A stretch of 64,000 nt of DNA, taken from assembly GCA_038234785.1 (NCBI GenBank), contig JBBQTC010000010.1, forward strand, positions 1 to 64,000. The letters are read 5' to 3'. The position numbers and the translations under genes are program-made. Below the pieces are notes generated by a model. It was given only the letters and a program-made list of their open reading frames with translations, was not told where the DNA came from and ran no database searches. Source of the stretch: UBA668 sp038234785 (GTDB taxonomy: Bacteria > Actinomycetota > Acidimicrobiia > Acidimicrobiales > Ilumatobacteraceae). Within the stretch, counting starts at the first letter, position 1. Each line of letters opens with the position of its first letter. This document shows, one piece after another, positions 18,984-28,105 of the stretch.

Positions 18984-19553
18984 CTATCGTGCCACGCCGG
19001 CCTCCCAGGCCGGTCGATCAATGCAGTACACGACATGGCGTTGACCGAACCAGCCCGGCGTCATCGGGTGGTCGAACTCGCGAGACGGGTCGAGTTGCAG
19101 GCCGATCTTCTGCATCACGCGCAGCGAGTTGAGGTTGCGGGTCGTGGTGAAGCTGACGATCTCGTCTCGCGGCAACTCGAGTCGCTCGAATCCGAATGCG
19201 AGTGCCGCTCGGGCTCCCTCCGGAGCGAACCCGTTGCCCCAGTGCTGTTGGGCGAGCCGCCAGCCGACCTCGACCGCCGGCGTCAAGCCGTCGACGTGCC
19301 AGCTCGGCGAGGACAGCCCGATGAAGCCGACGAACGCGCCACTGTCGAGCCGCTCGACCGCCCAGAGGCCGTGGCCGCGCTCGCTCCACGAGGCGTTCAT
19401 GCGGTCGACCATCTCGTCGCTCTGCTGCGCGGTGAGCGCCGATGGGAAGTGGCGCATCACTTCCGGATCTCCGTTGAGCGCCGCGTACGGTGCCCGGTCG
19501 CTGTCGCGCCAGCCTCGCAGCAGCAGCCGCTCCGTGCGCACTTCGGGTGTCAC
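18984..19553 (-). CDS. GNAT N-acetyltransferase (RimJ/RimL type)
   Basis: A 189-residue acetyltransferase inserted between aroB and aroQ. TERLLLRGWRDSDRAPYAALNGDPEVMRHFP and the acetyl-CoA-binding QQHWGNGFAPEGARAALAFGF segment (with QxxGxG/A-like geometry) place it in the Acetyltransf_3 (RimJ/RimL) family. The motif B region LRVMQKIGLQ is normal. It overlaps aroB by 4 bp. The acceptor (ribosomal protein N-terminus or a small molecule) cannot be told from sequence. It has no known shikimate role and is probably a passenger in the operon. Confidence 0.85.
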   Translation of the reverse strand: MTPEVRTERLLLRGWRDSDRAPYAALNGDPEVMRHFPSALTAQQSDEMVDRMNASWSERGHGLWAVERLDSGAFVGFIGLSSPSWHVDGLTPAVEVGWRLAQQHWGNGFAPEGARAALAFGFERLELPRDEIVSFTTTRNLNSLRVMQKIGLQLDPSREFDHPMTPGWFGQRHVVYCIDRPAWEAGVAR

Positions 19554-20572
19554 GACATGTCCGCCAGGGCCTCGGCGGCGACCTGTGCGGAGACGTCCGA
19601 CACGACCTCGACACCGCGCGGTCCGTCGAGCACGAACGTGAGCTGGTCACCCAGCACCTTCTTGTCCATCCCCATCAGTCGGACCAACCGCTCGGGCACC
19701 ACACCGACCGGCAACTCCGTACCGAGCTCGTAGGCGCCGCCCACCACGTCGTAGTGGCGCTGCACCCGAGCGTCGTCGATTCGGCCGAGACGGCGACCCA
19801 GGTGAGCCGCATAGACGAGGCCGATCGCGACTGCCTCACCGTGGGCGAGCGCATAGCCGGTCTCGATCTCCAGCGCGTGCGCCAAGGTGTGGCCGTAGTT
19901 GAGCAGTGCTCGCCGACCGCCCTCGCGCTCGTCGGCGGCAACGATCTCCGCCTTGATCTCGATGCAGCGGGCGATCCGCTCCCCTTCCCCCATCGACAAC
20001 AGGTCGTCGCCGGTCAGGAAGTGGTACTTGGCCATCTCGCCACGGCCGCAACGCACCTCACGCGGCGGCAGCGTCGCCAGCACGTCCAGGTCGCAGATCA
20101 CACCGCTGGGCTGCCAGTACGCGCCGATCAGGTTCTTGCCGCCGACCCCGTCGACCTCGGGCAGGTTGACGCCGGTCTTGCCACCGATGGCGGCGTCGAT
20201 CATGCCGAGCAAGGTGGTGCTGACGTGCACCACCGACAACCCCCGATGCCACGACGCGGCGGCGAAGCCGGCCACGTCGGTGACCATTCCGCCGCCGACG
20301 CCGATGACCACGTCGTGTCGGGTGAGTCCCATCGCGGCAAAGCCGCGACAGAGCTGCTCGACGGTGGCCAGTGTCTTGTGCTGTTCGCCCTCGCCGATCT
20401 CGAATCGAACCGACGACACGCCAGGATCGACCTCGACGGGGACGCCGGCCTGGGTGACGATCGCCGCTCGGCGGGCCGAGCGCGGCAACAGCGCGGCCAA
20501 CTCGGACCGAGCCCCGTGCCCGACGAGCACGTCGTAGCTACGATCGGCGAGTGGTACTCGGACGGTGATCAT
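19550..20572 (-). CDS. aroB: 3-dehydroquinate synthase
   Basis: Second shikimate-pathway step, converting DAHP to 3-dehydroquinate with NAD and Zn. The 340-residue protein carries the NAD-binding GVGGGMVTDVAGFAAASWHRG, the STTLLGMIDAAIGGKTGVN loop, CGRGEMAKY, and metal-binding His in LNYGHTLAHALE. It overlaps aroK by 4 bp upstream and the acetyltransferase gene downstream. Confidence 0.97.
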   Translation of the reverse strand: MITVRVPLADRSYDVLVGHGARSELAALLPRSARRAAIVTQAGVPVEVDPGVSSVRFEIGEGEQHKTLATVEQLCRGFAAMGLTRHDVVIGVGGGMVTDVAGFAAASWHRGLSVVHVSTTLLGMIDAAIGGKTGVNLPEVDGVGGKNLIGAYWQPSGVICDLDVLATLPPREVRCGRGEMAKYHFLTGDDLLSMGEGERIARCIEIKAEIVAADEREGGRRALLNYGHTLAHALEIETGYALAHGEAVAIGLVYAAHLGRRLGRIDDARVQRHYDVVGGAYELGTELPVGVVPERLVRLMGMDKKVLGDQLTFVLDGPRGVEVVSDVSAQVAAEALADMS

Positions 20573-21078
20573 CGCAGCACTGCCTCGACGATCTCACCGA
20601 CGGATCGGTTGTCGACCAGCACGATGGCGTCGGACACCTCTCGATAGAAGGCCTCGCGATCAGTGAACATGCGCTGCAAGGTACCCGCTGGGTCGGTGTC
20701 GAGCAGCGGACGGTGGCCACCCGAGCGAACCCGTTCGACGAGCGTCACCGGGTCCGCGCACAGCCACACCACTCTCGCCTTGGCCGACTTGAGCGCGGCC
20801 CGGTTGGTCTCGCTCAGCACCACTCCGCCCGCGGCAGCGACCACCGCGGGCTCCGGCCACGCGAGCGCTTCGGACAGGACCTCGGTCTCCAGCGCCCGGA
20901 ACGCGGGCTCTCCGTCGGTTGCGAAGATCTCGCGGACGGTGCGGCCCGTGCGCGCTTCGATGATCGAATCGCTGTCGAGCACCGGTCGGCGCAGCCGTTC
21001 AGCGACGACCCGCGCGACGGTGGTCTTGCCGACTCCCATCATGCCCACCAGCACCAGATGCTGATCGGCGGCGATCAC
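20569..21078 (-). CDS. aroK: Shikimate kinase
   Basis: Phosphorylates shikimate at O3. The 169-residue protein has Walker A GMMGVGKTT (residues 12-20), the shikimate-binding DSDSIIEARTG and EPAFRALE segments, and AAAGGVVL. It overlaps aroC and aroB by 4 bp on each side, the conserved aroC-aroK-aroB order of actinobacteria. Confidence 0.96.
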   Translation of the reverse strand: MIAADQHLVLVGMMGVGKTTVARVVAERLRRPVLDSDSIIEARTGRTVREIFATDGEPAFRALETEVLSEALAWPEPAVVAAAGGVVLSETNRAALKSAKARVVWLCADPVTLVERVRSGGHRPLLDTDPAGTLQRMFTDREAFYREVSDAIVLVDNRSVGEIVEAVLR

Positions 21079-22238
21079 GGCAGCGTGGCCCTGAACGACG
21101 ACGCGTTGCGAACGAATTCGGACACGCTGTCGCCGCCGAACTTGCGTTGCGCCTCGGCCGCCAGCACGAGCGCCACCATCGTCTCGGCGACGACGCCCAT
21201 GGCGGGCACGGCCGTGACATCGGTGCGCTCCTTGAAGCTCACGGTCTCCTCCTTCGTGACGACGTCGACCGTCTTCAGAGAGGGCCGGTTCAGGGTGGCG
21301 AGCGGCTTCATCGCAGCGCGGGCGACGAGCAGTTCACCGGTGGTCATCCCACCCTCGGTGCCACCAGCCAACGTGCTCTCCCGGCGATAGTCGTTCGCGT
21401 CGGCGTCCCATGCGATGGCGTCGTGAGCGACGCTGCCTCGCCGTCCGGCGACCTCGAAGCCGTCGCCGATCTCCACACCCTTGACGGCCTGGATGCTCAT
21501 GATCGCCTGAGCCAACGCAGCATCGATCTTGCGGTCCCAGTGCACGTGACTCCCGAGACCGACCGGGACCCCGTAGGCCAGCACCTCGGCGACGCCGCCG
21601 AGCGAGTCGCCATCCTTCGCGCAGGCCTTGATCTCCTCGATCATGGCTTCGCTCGCGGCAGCATCGAAGCAGCGCACCTCCGACGCGTCGACCGCGTCGA
21701 GGTCGGTCGGCAGCGGCCGCAGGCCGCTGGTGTTGCGAACCGGACCCATCTGGGTGATGTGGGAGATCACCGACACGCCGAGGTGCGAGAGGAGCTTCTT
21801 CGCCACGGCACCTGCGGCGACGCGAGCGGCGGTCTCCCGGGCGCTGGCCCGTTCGAGGACGTCGCGGGCATCGGTGAAGCCGTACTTCTGCATGCCCACC
21901 AGATCGGCGTGGCCGGGGCGCACCTGGGTGAGCGGGTCCTTGGTGGCACCCGGCGCCGGCGACATCTCCTCGTGCCACTTGTCGCTGCGGAACCACTCGC
22001 TGTTCTTGATCTCGATCGCGACGGGCGAGCCCAGCGTGCGACCATGGCGGACACCGCCCACCAGGGTGAGCTCGTCCTGCTCGAACCGCTGCCGGGGGCC
22101 GCGTCCGTACCCGAGACGGCGCCGGGCCATCTCCACCTGGATCTCCTCGACCGTGATCTCCAGGCCGGCCGGCAGGCCCTCGATGATCACGACCAGGGCT
22201 TGCCCATGTGACTCGCCGGCGGTCAGGAAACGAAGCAT
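21075..22238 (-). CDS. aroC: Chorismate synthase
   Basis: Last step to chorismate, using reduced FMN. The 387-residue protein starts MLRFLTAGESHGQAL and contains GRGPRQRFEQDELTLVGGVRHGRTLGSP, the RPGHADLVGMQKYG loop, RASARETAARVAAG and HDAI(A). A TAGCCT -10 box ends 7 nt before the ATG and its TAG is the aroE stop codon, so transcription can begin again here within the minus-strand run. Confidence 0.97.
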   Translation of the reverse strand: MLRFLTAGESHGQALVVIIEGLPAGLEITVEEIQVEMARRRLGYGRGPRQRFEQDELTLVGGVRHGRTLGSPVAIEIKNSEWFRSDKWHEEMSPAPGATKDPLTQVRPGHADLVGMQKYGFTDARDVLERASARETAARVAAGAVAKKLLSHLGVSVISHITQMGPVRNTSGLRPLPTDLDAVDASEVRCFDAAASEAMIEEIKACAKDGDSLGGVAEVLAYGVPVGLGSHVHWDRKIDAALAQAIMSIQAVKGVEIGDGFEVAGRRGSVAHDAIAWDADANDYRRESTLAGGTEGGMTTGELLVARAAMKPLATLNRPSLKTVDVVTKEETVSFKERTDVTAVPAMGVVAETMVALVLAAEAQRKFGGDSVSEFVRNASSFRATLP

Positions 22239-22245
22239 TCCGGCA

Positions 22246-22251
22246 AGGCTA
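22246..22251 (-). promoter_or_regulatory. -10 box of aroC, overlapping the aroE stop codon
   Basis: TAGCCT; its first three bases are the aroE TAG stop. Spacer to the aroC ATG is 7 nt. Confidence 0.55.
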
Positions 22252-23079
22252 CTGGTGGCGCGCGGCGAGTTCCCGCTCCGCAGCGATGGTCATGACCGCT
22301 ACATCGGGCCGCAACCCGTGCCACAGCTGCTGCTGAAGCGCAGCCTGGTGCACCAGCATGCCCAGCCCGTCGACGGGGGTGGCCCCGGCCGTGCGCGCGG
22401 CACGGAGCAACGCTGTCTCACGAGGGTGGTACACGATGTCGGCGACGACCTGGCCGCTGTGGAGCGCTGTCGGATCACAGGGCAGATCGTCGCTCCCCAT
22501 TCCGATCGACGTCGCGTTGATGACGATCTCGGCGTCGCGCACATCGGCACTCGTTGCCAGCACGCCGACCACCCCTGCGAGTTCCACCGTTTCCTGCGCG
22601 GTCGCCATGGTGCGATTGAGCACCGCGATGCGCGCCGCACCACTGCGACCGAGCGCGTCGGCGATGGCTCTCGCCGCGGCTCCGGCACCGAGCAGACAGA
22701 TCGTGCGACCCTCGACCTGGACACCGGCCTCGGCCAGCGAGGCCACGAACCCGGCCCCGTCGGTGCTGTACCCGGTGAGCGTGCCGTCACCCTGGGGCAC
22801 GACGGTGTTCACACTGCGCAGTGCCGTCGCCGCCGGGTCGAGCTGATCGACACAGCGAGCGACGATCTCCTTGTGCGGCATGGTGACCGACAGGCCGCCG
22901 AGCCCGAGCACCCGCATCGCGTCGACAGCACGCTGGCCCTCCCCACCGATGACGTGCAACGCGACGTACACCCAGTCGACGCCGAGTTGGGCGAAGGCCG
23001 CGTTGTGCAACGCCGGTGACAGGGTGTGGGCGACCGGACTGCCGATGACTGCCGCCACTCGAGTGGCGCCCGAGATCAC
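22249..23079 (-). CDS. aroE: Shikimate dehydrogenase
   Basis: Reduces 3-dehydroshikimate with NADPH. It has 276 residues from GTG 23079, which overlaps the mltG stop (GTGA). Substrate-binding PVAHTLSPALHNAAF and SVTMPHKE (catalytic Lys) precede the Rossmann domain with LLGAGAAARAIADAL and the NADP-specific NRT. The C-terminal DGLGMLVHQA motif is also present. It completes the aroQ-B-K-C-E set; aroA and the DAHP synthase are elsewhere. Confidence 0.95.
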   Translation of the reverse strand: MISGATRVAAVIGSPVAHTLSPALHNAAFAQLGVDWVYVALHVIGGEGQRAVDAMRVLGLGGLSVTMPHKEIVARCVDQLDPAATALRSVNTVVPQGDGTLTGYSTDGAGFVASLAEAGVQVEGRTICLLGAGAAARAIADALGRSGAARIAVLNRTMATAQETVELAGVVGVLATSADVRDAEIVINATSIGMGSDDLPCDPTALHSGQVVADIVYHPRETALLRAARTAGATPVDGLGMLVHQAALQQQLWHGLRPDVAVMTIAAERELAARHQ

Positions 23080-24242
23080 AGCAGTCCCAACTCGCGGGCC
23101 TTCTCGACGTTGGCGTTGTGCTGCTCGATCGTCGCGGCGAACACGTGGTGCCCGTCCTCGTCGGCGATCACGTAGTACAGGTACAGGCACGGCGCTCCTG
23201 TGGGGAGACCGACGCACAGCGGATCACCCAGCGACGGGTTCGCCACGGGGTTCATCGCCGCCTGGATACTGGCTCGACCCGGGTTCGAGATCGGGGTCGG
23301 CGGGAGACCGGTGTGGAGGTAGGTGTTGTACGGGGTGTCGAGGTCCCGAAGTTCGCTGAACGGTCGTGACCCGTCCTGCTGGTAGTACAGCGTCGCGTCG
23401 ACCTGCAGTGGCATGCCGAGGAACAGGCGGTTGTAGATGACCCGGGCGATTTTGGCCCGATCCTCGGGGACCCGCGCCTCGCGCTCGATGATGCTGGCCA
23501 CGATCAGCACCTGGTACGGGGTGTACCCGATGCGGGTCGGGGCGTCGTCGACGCCCTCCTGGCCGCCCACCCGCTCCATCAGGCGCACCATCCGCTCGAC
23601 CACCTGTGCCTCGGTCTCTCCGTTGGACACCTGGTACGTGTCAGGGAAGAGCAAACCTTCGAGACTGTTCACTCCGACGGGTTCGTACTTCGAGCGAATC
23701 GTGCCATCGGTCGCTGCGACACCGAAGGCGGAACTCGACAATCGTTCGACGCGTTGCTCGAGCCGCGCACCCATCTTGGCGTAGGTGTACCCCTCCGGGA
23801 ACGTGACCTTGGTGTAGGTCTCCGACGGCGGGATGCGCAGGATACGCATGATGTTGCCCATGTGGTCGCGGGGACGCAGCACGAAGTAGCCCGGTGTGAG
23901 TTCCAGGCCGCCGTGGTGGTCGACGTACCAGCGGAAGACCCACGCCTTGGTGACGAGACCCTCTGCTTCGAGGCGATCGCTGATCGTCTGCACGGTGTCA
24001 TCGGCGTTGACCGTGAACGTGACGGGATCGCCGGGGTCACCCTTGGGGTTGACCTGCTCGGTGTACCACAGCCCGAGCACGCCGACGCCGACGACGCCGG
24101 CCAGCGCGAGGAAGGCCACGATCGAGACCAGCCACTTGAACTTGGGACGCTGTTTGCGTGGGCGCTCGATGACGAGCGCGTCGGTCTGGTCGGGATCGTC
24201 CCACGGGTCGTGCTGCCAGCGACGCTCGTCGATCATCGTCAT
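23076..24242 (-). CDS. mltG: Endolytic transglycosylase MltG
   Basis: Inner-membrane lytic transglycosylase that cuts nascent glycan strands. The roughly 388-residue protein has a cytosolic N-terminus, one membrane helix (about 38-60, VSIVAFLALAGVVGVGVLG), a LysM-like segment, and the YceG domain with the catalytic Glu in VASIIEREA and the conserved GLPPTPISNPGRASIQAAMNP and LYYVIADEDG motifs. ATG 24242 is preferred; a GTG at 24269 would overlap ruvX by 14 bp. It sits in the typical alaS-ruvX-mltG-aroE order. Confidence 0.93.
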   Translation of the reverse strand: MTMIDERRWQHDPWDDPDQTDALVIERPRKQRPKFKWLVSIVAFLALAGVVGVGVLGLWYTEQVNPKGDPGDPVTFTVNADDTVQTISDRLEAEGLVTKAWVFRWYVDHHGGLELTPGYFVLRPRDHMGNIMRILRIPPSETYTKVTFPEGYTYAKMGARLEQRVERLSSSAFGVAATDGTIRSKYEPVGVNSLEGLLFPDTYQVSNGETEAQVVERMVRLMERVGGQEGVDDAPTRIGYTPYQVLIVASIIEREARVPEDRAKIARVIYNRLFLGMPLQVDATLYYQQDGSRPFSELRDLDTPYNTYLHTGLPPTPISNPGRASIQAAMNPVANPSLGDPLCVGLPTGAPCLYLYYVIADEDGHHVFAATIEQHNANVEKARELGLL

Positions 24243-24255
24243 GGCGAGGAGGCCT

Positions 24256-24678
24256 TCACTGCTGGGCACCTCTGCCGTCGAGCCAGTGCTGCAGGAGCAC
24301 GGCGGCGGCGACCTTGTCGACCACCTTGCGGCGGGCTTGCGCGTTCATGCCGGCCTCGATCATCGCCCGATCGGCCGTGACCGTGGTGCGACGTTCGTCG
24401 GAGGTGTACACCGGCACGCCCACCACCGTAGCCAAGGCTCTGGCTTCGGCGACGGCAGCCTTCGCCGCGGGACCGGAAGAGCCGTTCATGTTGAGGGGGA
24501 GCCCGACGACCACGACCTCGGCCTCCTCCTCGACAACGAGCGCCGCAATGGCGCGGTGGTCACGCGCGACGGAACCGGACCGCTGCAGCACCGTCAACGG
24601 CGACGCGATCGTGCCGCTGCGGTCGCTGACCGCGACGCCGATGCGTCGCGAACCGAGATCGATGCCGAGGGCGCGCAT
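24256..24678 (-). CDS. ruvX: RuvX/YqgF, RNase H-fold nuclease
   Basis: A 140-residue RNase H-fold protein, annotated as a putative Holliday junction resolvase and implicated in 16S rRNA 5'-end processing. It starts MRALGIDLGSRRIGVAVSD (catalytic Asp in IDLG), has VVVGLPLNMNG, and the family motif DERRTTVTADRAM. It is 2 bp downstream of alaS and upstream of mltG, the universal actinobacterial order. Confidence 0.94.
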   Translation of the reverse strand: MRALGIDLGSRRIGVAVSDRSGTIASPLTVLQRSGSVARDHRAIAALVVEEEAEVVVVGLPLNMNGSSGPAAKAAVAEARALATVVGVPVYTSDERRTTVTADRAMIEAGMNAQARRKVVDKVAAAVLLQHWLDGRGAQQ

Positions 24679-24680
24679 GG

Positions 24681-27311
24681 TCAGCGCCTGGCGGCCGCCT
24701 CCGCGATGAGGAGCGCTTCGTCGAGACCGTCGGGGTTCTTCCCACCGGCTGTGGCGATGTCGCCCTTGCCGCCGCCGCCCCCACCGACCGCCTTGGCCGC
24801 GTCGCGGATCAAGTCACCCGCGGACGCGCCCGACGACGGCTGGACCGCCGCGACGAGCGAGACGCCACCGGTGTCGCTGAGACCGCCGAGCACGACGGAC
24901 GTGACGCCCGCCTGCTGGCGCACGGCGATGGCGAGGTCGCGGAGGTCGCCCGGTGAGAGGCCGTCGATTCGACTGACGACGATGCCGTCGGACCCACCCG
25001 CGGCCAGTTCGCTCGCCCTGCCGATGGCGACCTTGGCGCGCAAGGCCTTCAGCTCGTCGTGGAGGGACTTGATCTCGTCGAGGCGACGCTGCACGCCGCC
25101 GACCATGTCGTCGGGTGACGCGCCGACGAGCCGGGCCGCTTCGGCCACCTGCGCCGACTCGCGCTGGAGGAGCTTGACCGTGTTCTCGCCGGTGGTGGCT
25201 TCGATCCGGCGCAGGTTGCTGCCGATCGAGCTCTCCGAGACGACCTTGATGGTGCCGATGTCGCCAGCGGCCCGCACATGCGTGCCGCCGCACAGTTCGA
25301 TGGAGTTACCGACCTCGAGCACGCGCACCAGGTCGCCGTACTTGTCGCCGAAGAACGCGATGGCGCCGAGCGCGGCGGCCTCGTCCTTGGTGGTCTCGAA
25401 CACCCGAGCGGGCGCATTGCCGAGCGTCTCCGCGTTGGCGATCTCCTCGATGCGGCGGATCTCGTCGGGCGTGACCGCCTCGTAGTGGGAGAAGTCGAAC
25501 CGGAGCCGATCGGGCGACACGAGCGAACCGGCCTGCTTCACGTGCTCGCCCAGTACCTTGCGCAGCGCGTAGTGAAGGATGTGCGTGCCGGTGTGGTTGC
25601 GTCGGATCGCGGCGCGCCGATCGACGTCGATGCTCGCAGTCGCCGCGGCACCCGGCTGCACCGTTCCGTGCACCACGGTGGCGAGGTGCCTGCGGAGTCC
25701 GGGAAGGGCGAAGGTGGTGTCGATCACTCGCGCCTCGGCCGTGCTGCCGTCGGGTGAAACCATGGTGATGGTGCCGGTGTCGCCGACCTGGCCGCCGCTC
25801 TCGGCGTAGAACGGTGTGCGGTCGAGGAAGATCTCGACCGTGTCGATGCCGTCCTCGGTGGTTCCACCGGGGAGGACGGCCAACACCCTGGACTCGGTGG
25901 TGTTGTCGGTGTATCCGAGGAACTCGGTGATCCCGAACTGCTCCACCACCTCGCGGTAGCCCTCAAGTCGATCGTCGTCGGTGTTGCGCCCCTTGCGCGC
26001 CGCCTTGGCCCGGTCGCGCTGGGCCGCCATCTCGCCGTTGAATCCGTCGGTGTCGACCGCAACCCCACGCTCTCCGGCGATCTCCTCGGTGAGCTCGAGG
26101 GGGAAGCCGTAGGTGTCGTGGAGGAGGAAGGCCGTGCTGCCCGGCAACCGGTGCGACTCGTCGACCAGTTCGTCCTCGAGGATCGCGAGGCCAGTCTTGA
26201 GGGTCTGACGGAAGCGCTCCTCCTCACGAGTGAGGACACCGAGGATGAAGTCGTGATTCTTGATCACGTCGGGGTAGGCGTTGCCCATCACCGAGATCGC
26301 GGTCTCCACCAGAGAGGGCATGACCAACGACTCGGTGCCGAGCAGATACGCGTACCGCACTGCCCGGCGGATGATGCGCCGCAGCACGTACCCGCGGCCC
26401 TCGTTGCTCGGGAACACCCCGTCGCTGACGAGCATCGTGCTGCTGCGCGCGTGCTCGGCCAACACTCGCATCGCGAAGCTGTTGCGGTCGTCGTAGTCGC
26501 CGGGGACGTAGAGCTTGCCGGTGAGGCTGCAGGCCTGGTCGATGAGCGGCTGCATGAGGTCGGTCTCCCACACCGAGTCGACGCCCTGCAGCAGGCACAG
26601 GATCCGTTCGAGGCCGGCACCGGTGTCGATGCTCGGCTTGGGCAGCGGGGTGCGACTGCCGTCGGGCGCCTGGTTGAACTGCATGAAGACCAGGTTCCAG
26701 AACTCCATGAACCGGTCGCCCTGCGGGTCGTTCAACGGCCCGCCGTCGGGACCGAACGCGGGCCCGCGGTCGATGTGGATCTCCGAGCACGGCCCGCACG
26801 GGCCGGTCTCGCCCATCTGCCAGAAGTTGTCCTTGTCGCCCAACCGCTGGATGCGGTTCATCGGGACACCGACCTGCTCGTGCCAGATCGCCTCGGCCTC
26901 GTCGTCGCTCTCGTGGACCGTGATCCACAGGCGGTCGCCGTCGAAACCCCAGGCCTCGGTGACGAGCTCCCAGCTCCACGGGATCGCATCGAGCTTGAAG
27001 TAGTCACCGAAGCTGAAGTTGCCGAGCATCTCGAAGAACACCAGGTGACGCTTGGTGCGGCCGACATCGTCGAGATCGTTGTGCTTGCCGCCGGCGCGGG
27101 CGCACTTCTGACTCGTGACCGCGCGCGAGAACGGCGGCACCTCGTCGCCGACGAAGTACGGCTTGAACGGCACCATGCCGGCGACCGTGAAGAGCACGGT
27201 GGGATCGTGGGGGATGAGACTTGCCGAGGGCACCACCGAGTGCCCCTTCGCCGCGAAGAAATCGGTGAAGGTGTTGCGGAGCTGATCGGCGGTCTGTGGT
27301 GGCGTGCCCAT
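24681..27311 (-). CDS. alaS: Alanyl-tRNA synthetase
   Basis: Full-length (876-residue) class II synthetase. The aminoacylation domain starts LRNTFTDFFAAKGHSVVPSASL and has motif 2/3 residues including DTGAGLERI. The editing domain has HTGTHILHYALR and the C-terminal zinc/editing LCGGTHVRAAGDIG. The C-Ala DHHA1-type Gly-rich domain ends GGGGGKGDIATAGG. ATG 27311 is chosen over TTG 27320 because a TAGGCT -10 box ends 9 nt before it. Confidence 0.97.
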   Translation of the reverse strand: MGTPPQTADQLRNTFTDFFAAKGHSVVPSASLIPHDPTVLFTVAGMVPFKPYFVGDEVPPFSRAVTSQKCARAGGKHNDLDDVGRTKRHLVFFEMLGNFSFGDYFKLDAIPWSWELVTEAWGFDGDRLWITVHESDDEAEAIWHEQVGVPMNRIQRLGDKDNFWQMGETGPCGPCSEIHIDRGPAFGPDGGPLNDPQGDRFMEFWNLVFMQFNQAPDGSRTPLPKPSIDTGAGLERILCLLQGVDSVWETDLMQPLIDQACSLTGKLYVPGDYDDRNSFAMRVLAEHARSSTMLVSDGVFPSNEGRGYVLRRIIRRAVRYAYLLGTESLVMPSLVETAISVMGNAYPDVIKNHDFILGVLTREEERFRQTLKTGLAILEDELVDESHRLPGSTAFLLHDTYGFPLELTEEIAGERGVAVDTDGFNGEMAAQRDRAKAARKGRNTDDDRLEGYREVVEQFGITEFLGYTDNTTESRVLAVLPGGTTEDGIDTVEIFLDRTPFYAESGGQVGDTGTITMVSPDGSTAEARVIDTTFALPGLRRHLATVVHGTVQPGAAATASIDVDRRAAIRRNHTGTHILHYALRKVLGEHVKQAGSLVSPDRLRFDFSHYEAVTPDEIRRIEEIANAETLGNAPARVFETTKDEAAALGAIAFFGDKYGDLVRVLEVGNSIELCGGTHVRAAGDIGTIKVVSESSIGSNLRRIEATTGENTVKLLQRESAQVAEAARLVGASPDDMVGGVQRRLDEIKSLHDELKALRAKVAIGRASELAAGGSDGIVVSRIDGLSPGDLRDLAIAVRQQAGVTSVVLGGLSDTGGVSLVAAVQPSSGASAGDLIRDAAKAVGGGGGGKGDIATAGGKNPDGLDEALLIAEAAARR

Positions 27312-27320
27312 GGACTGCAA

Positions 27321-27326
27321 AGCCTA
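27321..27326 (-). promoter_or_regulatory. -10 box of alaS
   Basis: TAGGCT 9 nt before ATG 27311. It implies at most a 2-3 nt leader. The divergent -10 of the next gene is at 27360. Confidence 0.5.
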
Positions 27327-27359
27327 CCGATCGGGTGCACTCCGGTCCCGATGGATTGC

Positions 27360-27365
27360 TAGCGT
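27360..27365 (+). promoter_or_regulatory. -10 box of the Cys-rich protein gene
   Basis: TAGCGT 8 nt before GTG 27374. It supports the short start of that gene over longer in-frame starts near 27296. Confidence 0.5.
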
Positions 27366-27373
27366 CCCCCGCT

Positions 27374-28105
27374 GTGCCCATCGACCTCCACGAGTGGATC
27401 AGCTTCGAAGACGATCACACCCGGCGCACCTGGGTGTTCGACGCCACGTTCCTGCGCTCGAACTGGAGCTGCATCTACGGCAACGGGTGCAAGGGTGTGC
27501 TCGAGACCGACACCAGCGACCTCGCCCAGGGGTGCTGCAGTCATGGCGCCCACTTCATCGACGACGACGACGTGCAGACCGTCGTGCTCTCCTCCGCGCG
27601 CCTGAAGGGTCGCCACTGGCAGTACAAGAAAGAGGGCACGCGCGGCGGCATCCTCGGCGAGGAGGACGGCGCCACCACCACCCGCACGGTCGACGGCGGC
27701 TGCATCTTCCTCAACCGACCCGGGTTCGAGGGTGGAATCGGCTGCGCCTTCCACCACCTCGCCGCAGAGACGGGAGAGCGCAAGATGGACCTGCAGCCCG
27801 ATGTGTGCTGGCAGCTCCCACTGCGCCTCGTCGAGGAGACCGACGAGCACGGCTACGTCACCTCCACCCTTCGAGAGTGGAAGCGGCGCGACTGGGGTCC
27901 GGGGGGCGACGACTTCCATTGGTGGTGCACCGAGACCGACGAGGCGTTCGTGGGCAGCAACCCGGTCTACATCTACCTGCGCAACGAGATCAGCGAGATG
28001 ATCGGAGCCGACGTCTACCGAGAGCTCGTCGAGCTCCTCGAGCGTCCGAAGTGGACCCCGCTCGCGCACCCCGCGGTGAGCTCGCGACGAACGTCGCGGC
28101 GATGA
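27374..28105 (+). CDS. Conserved Cys-rich protein of unknown function (putative metal-binding)
   Basis: A 243-residue soluble protein with eight Cys (33, 39, 54, 55, 110, 124, 145, 185) and several His. They form clusters such as SNWSCIYGNGCKG, GCCSHGAHF, GGCIFLNR and GIGCAFHHLA. The pattern recalls iron-sulfur or zinc-chelating CxxxxxC/CC proteins (YkgJ and DUF3109 types), but I cannot assign the family with certainty. There is no signal peptide. The stop overlaps the start of the downstream dioxygenase (ATGA), so it is co-translated with it and could be a metal-handling or electron-transfer partner. That is inference from context. Confidence 0.7.
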   Translation: MPIDLHEWISFEDDHTRRTWVFDATFLRSNWSCIYGNGCKGVLETDTSDLAQGCCSHGAHFIDDDDVQTVVLSSARLKGRHWQYKKEGTRGGILGEEDGATTTRTVDGGCIFLNRPGFEGGIGCAFHHLAAETGERKMDLQPDVCWQLPLRLVEETDEHGYVTSTLREWKRRDWGPGGDDFHWWCTETDEAFVGSNPVYIYLRNEISEMIGADVYRELVELLERPKWTPLAHPAVSSRRTSRR

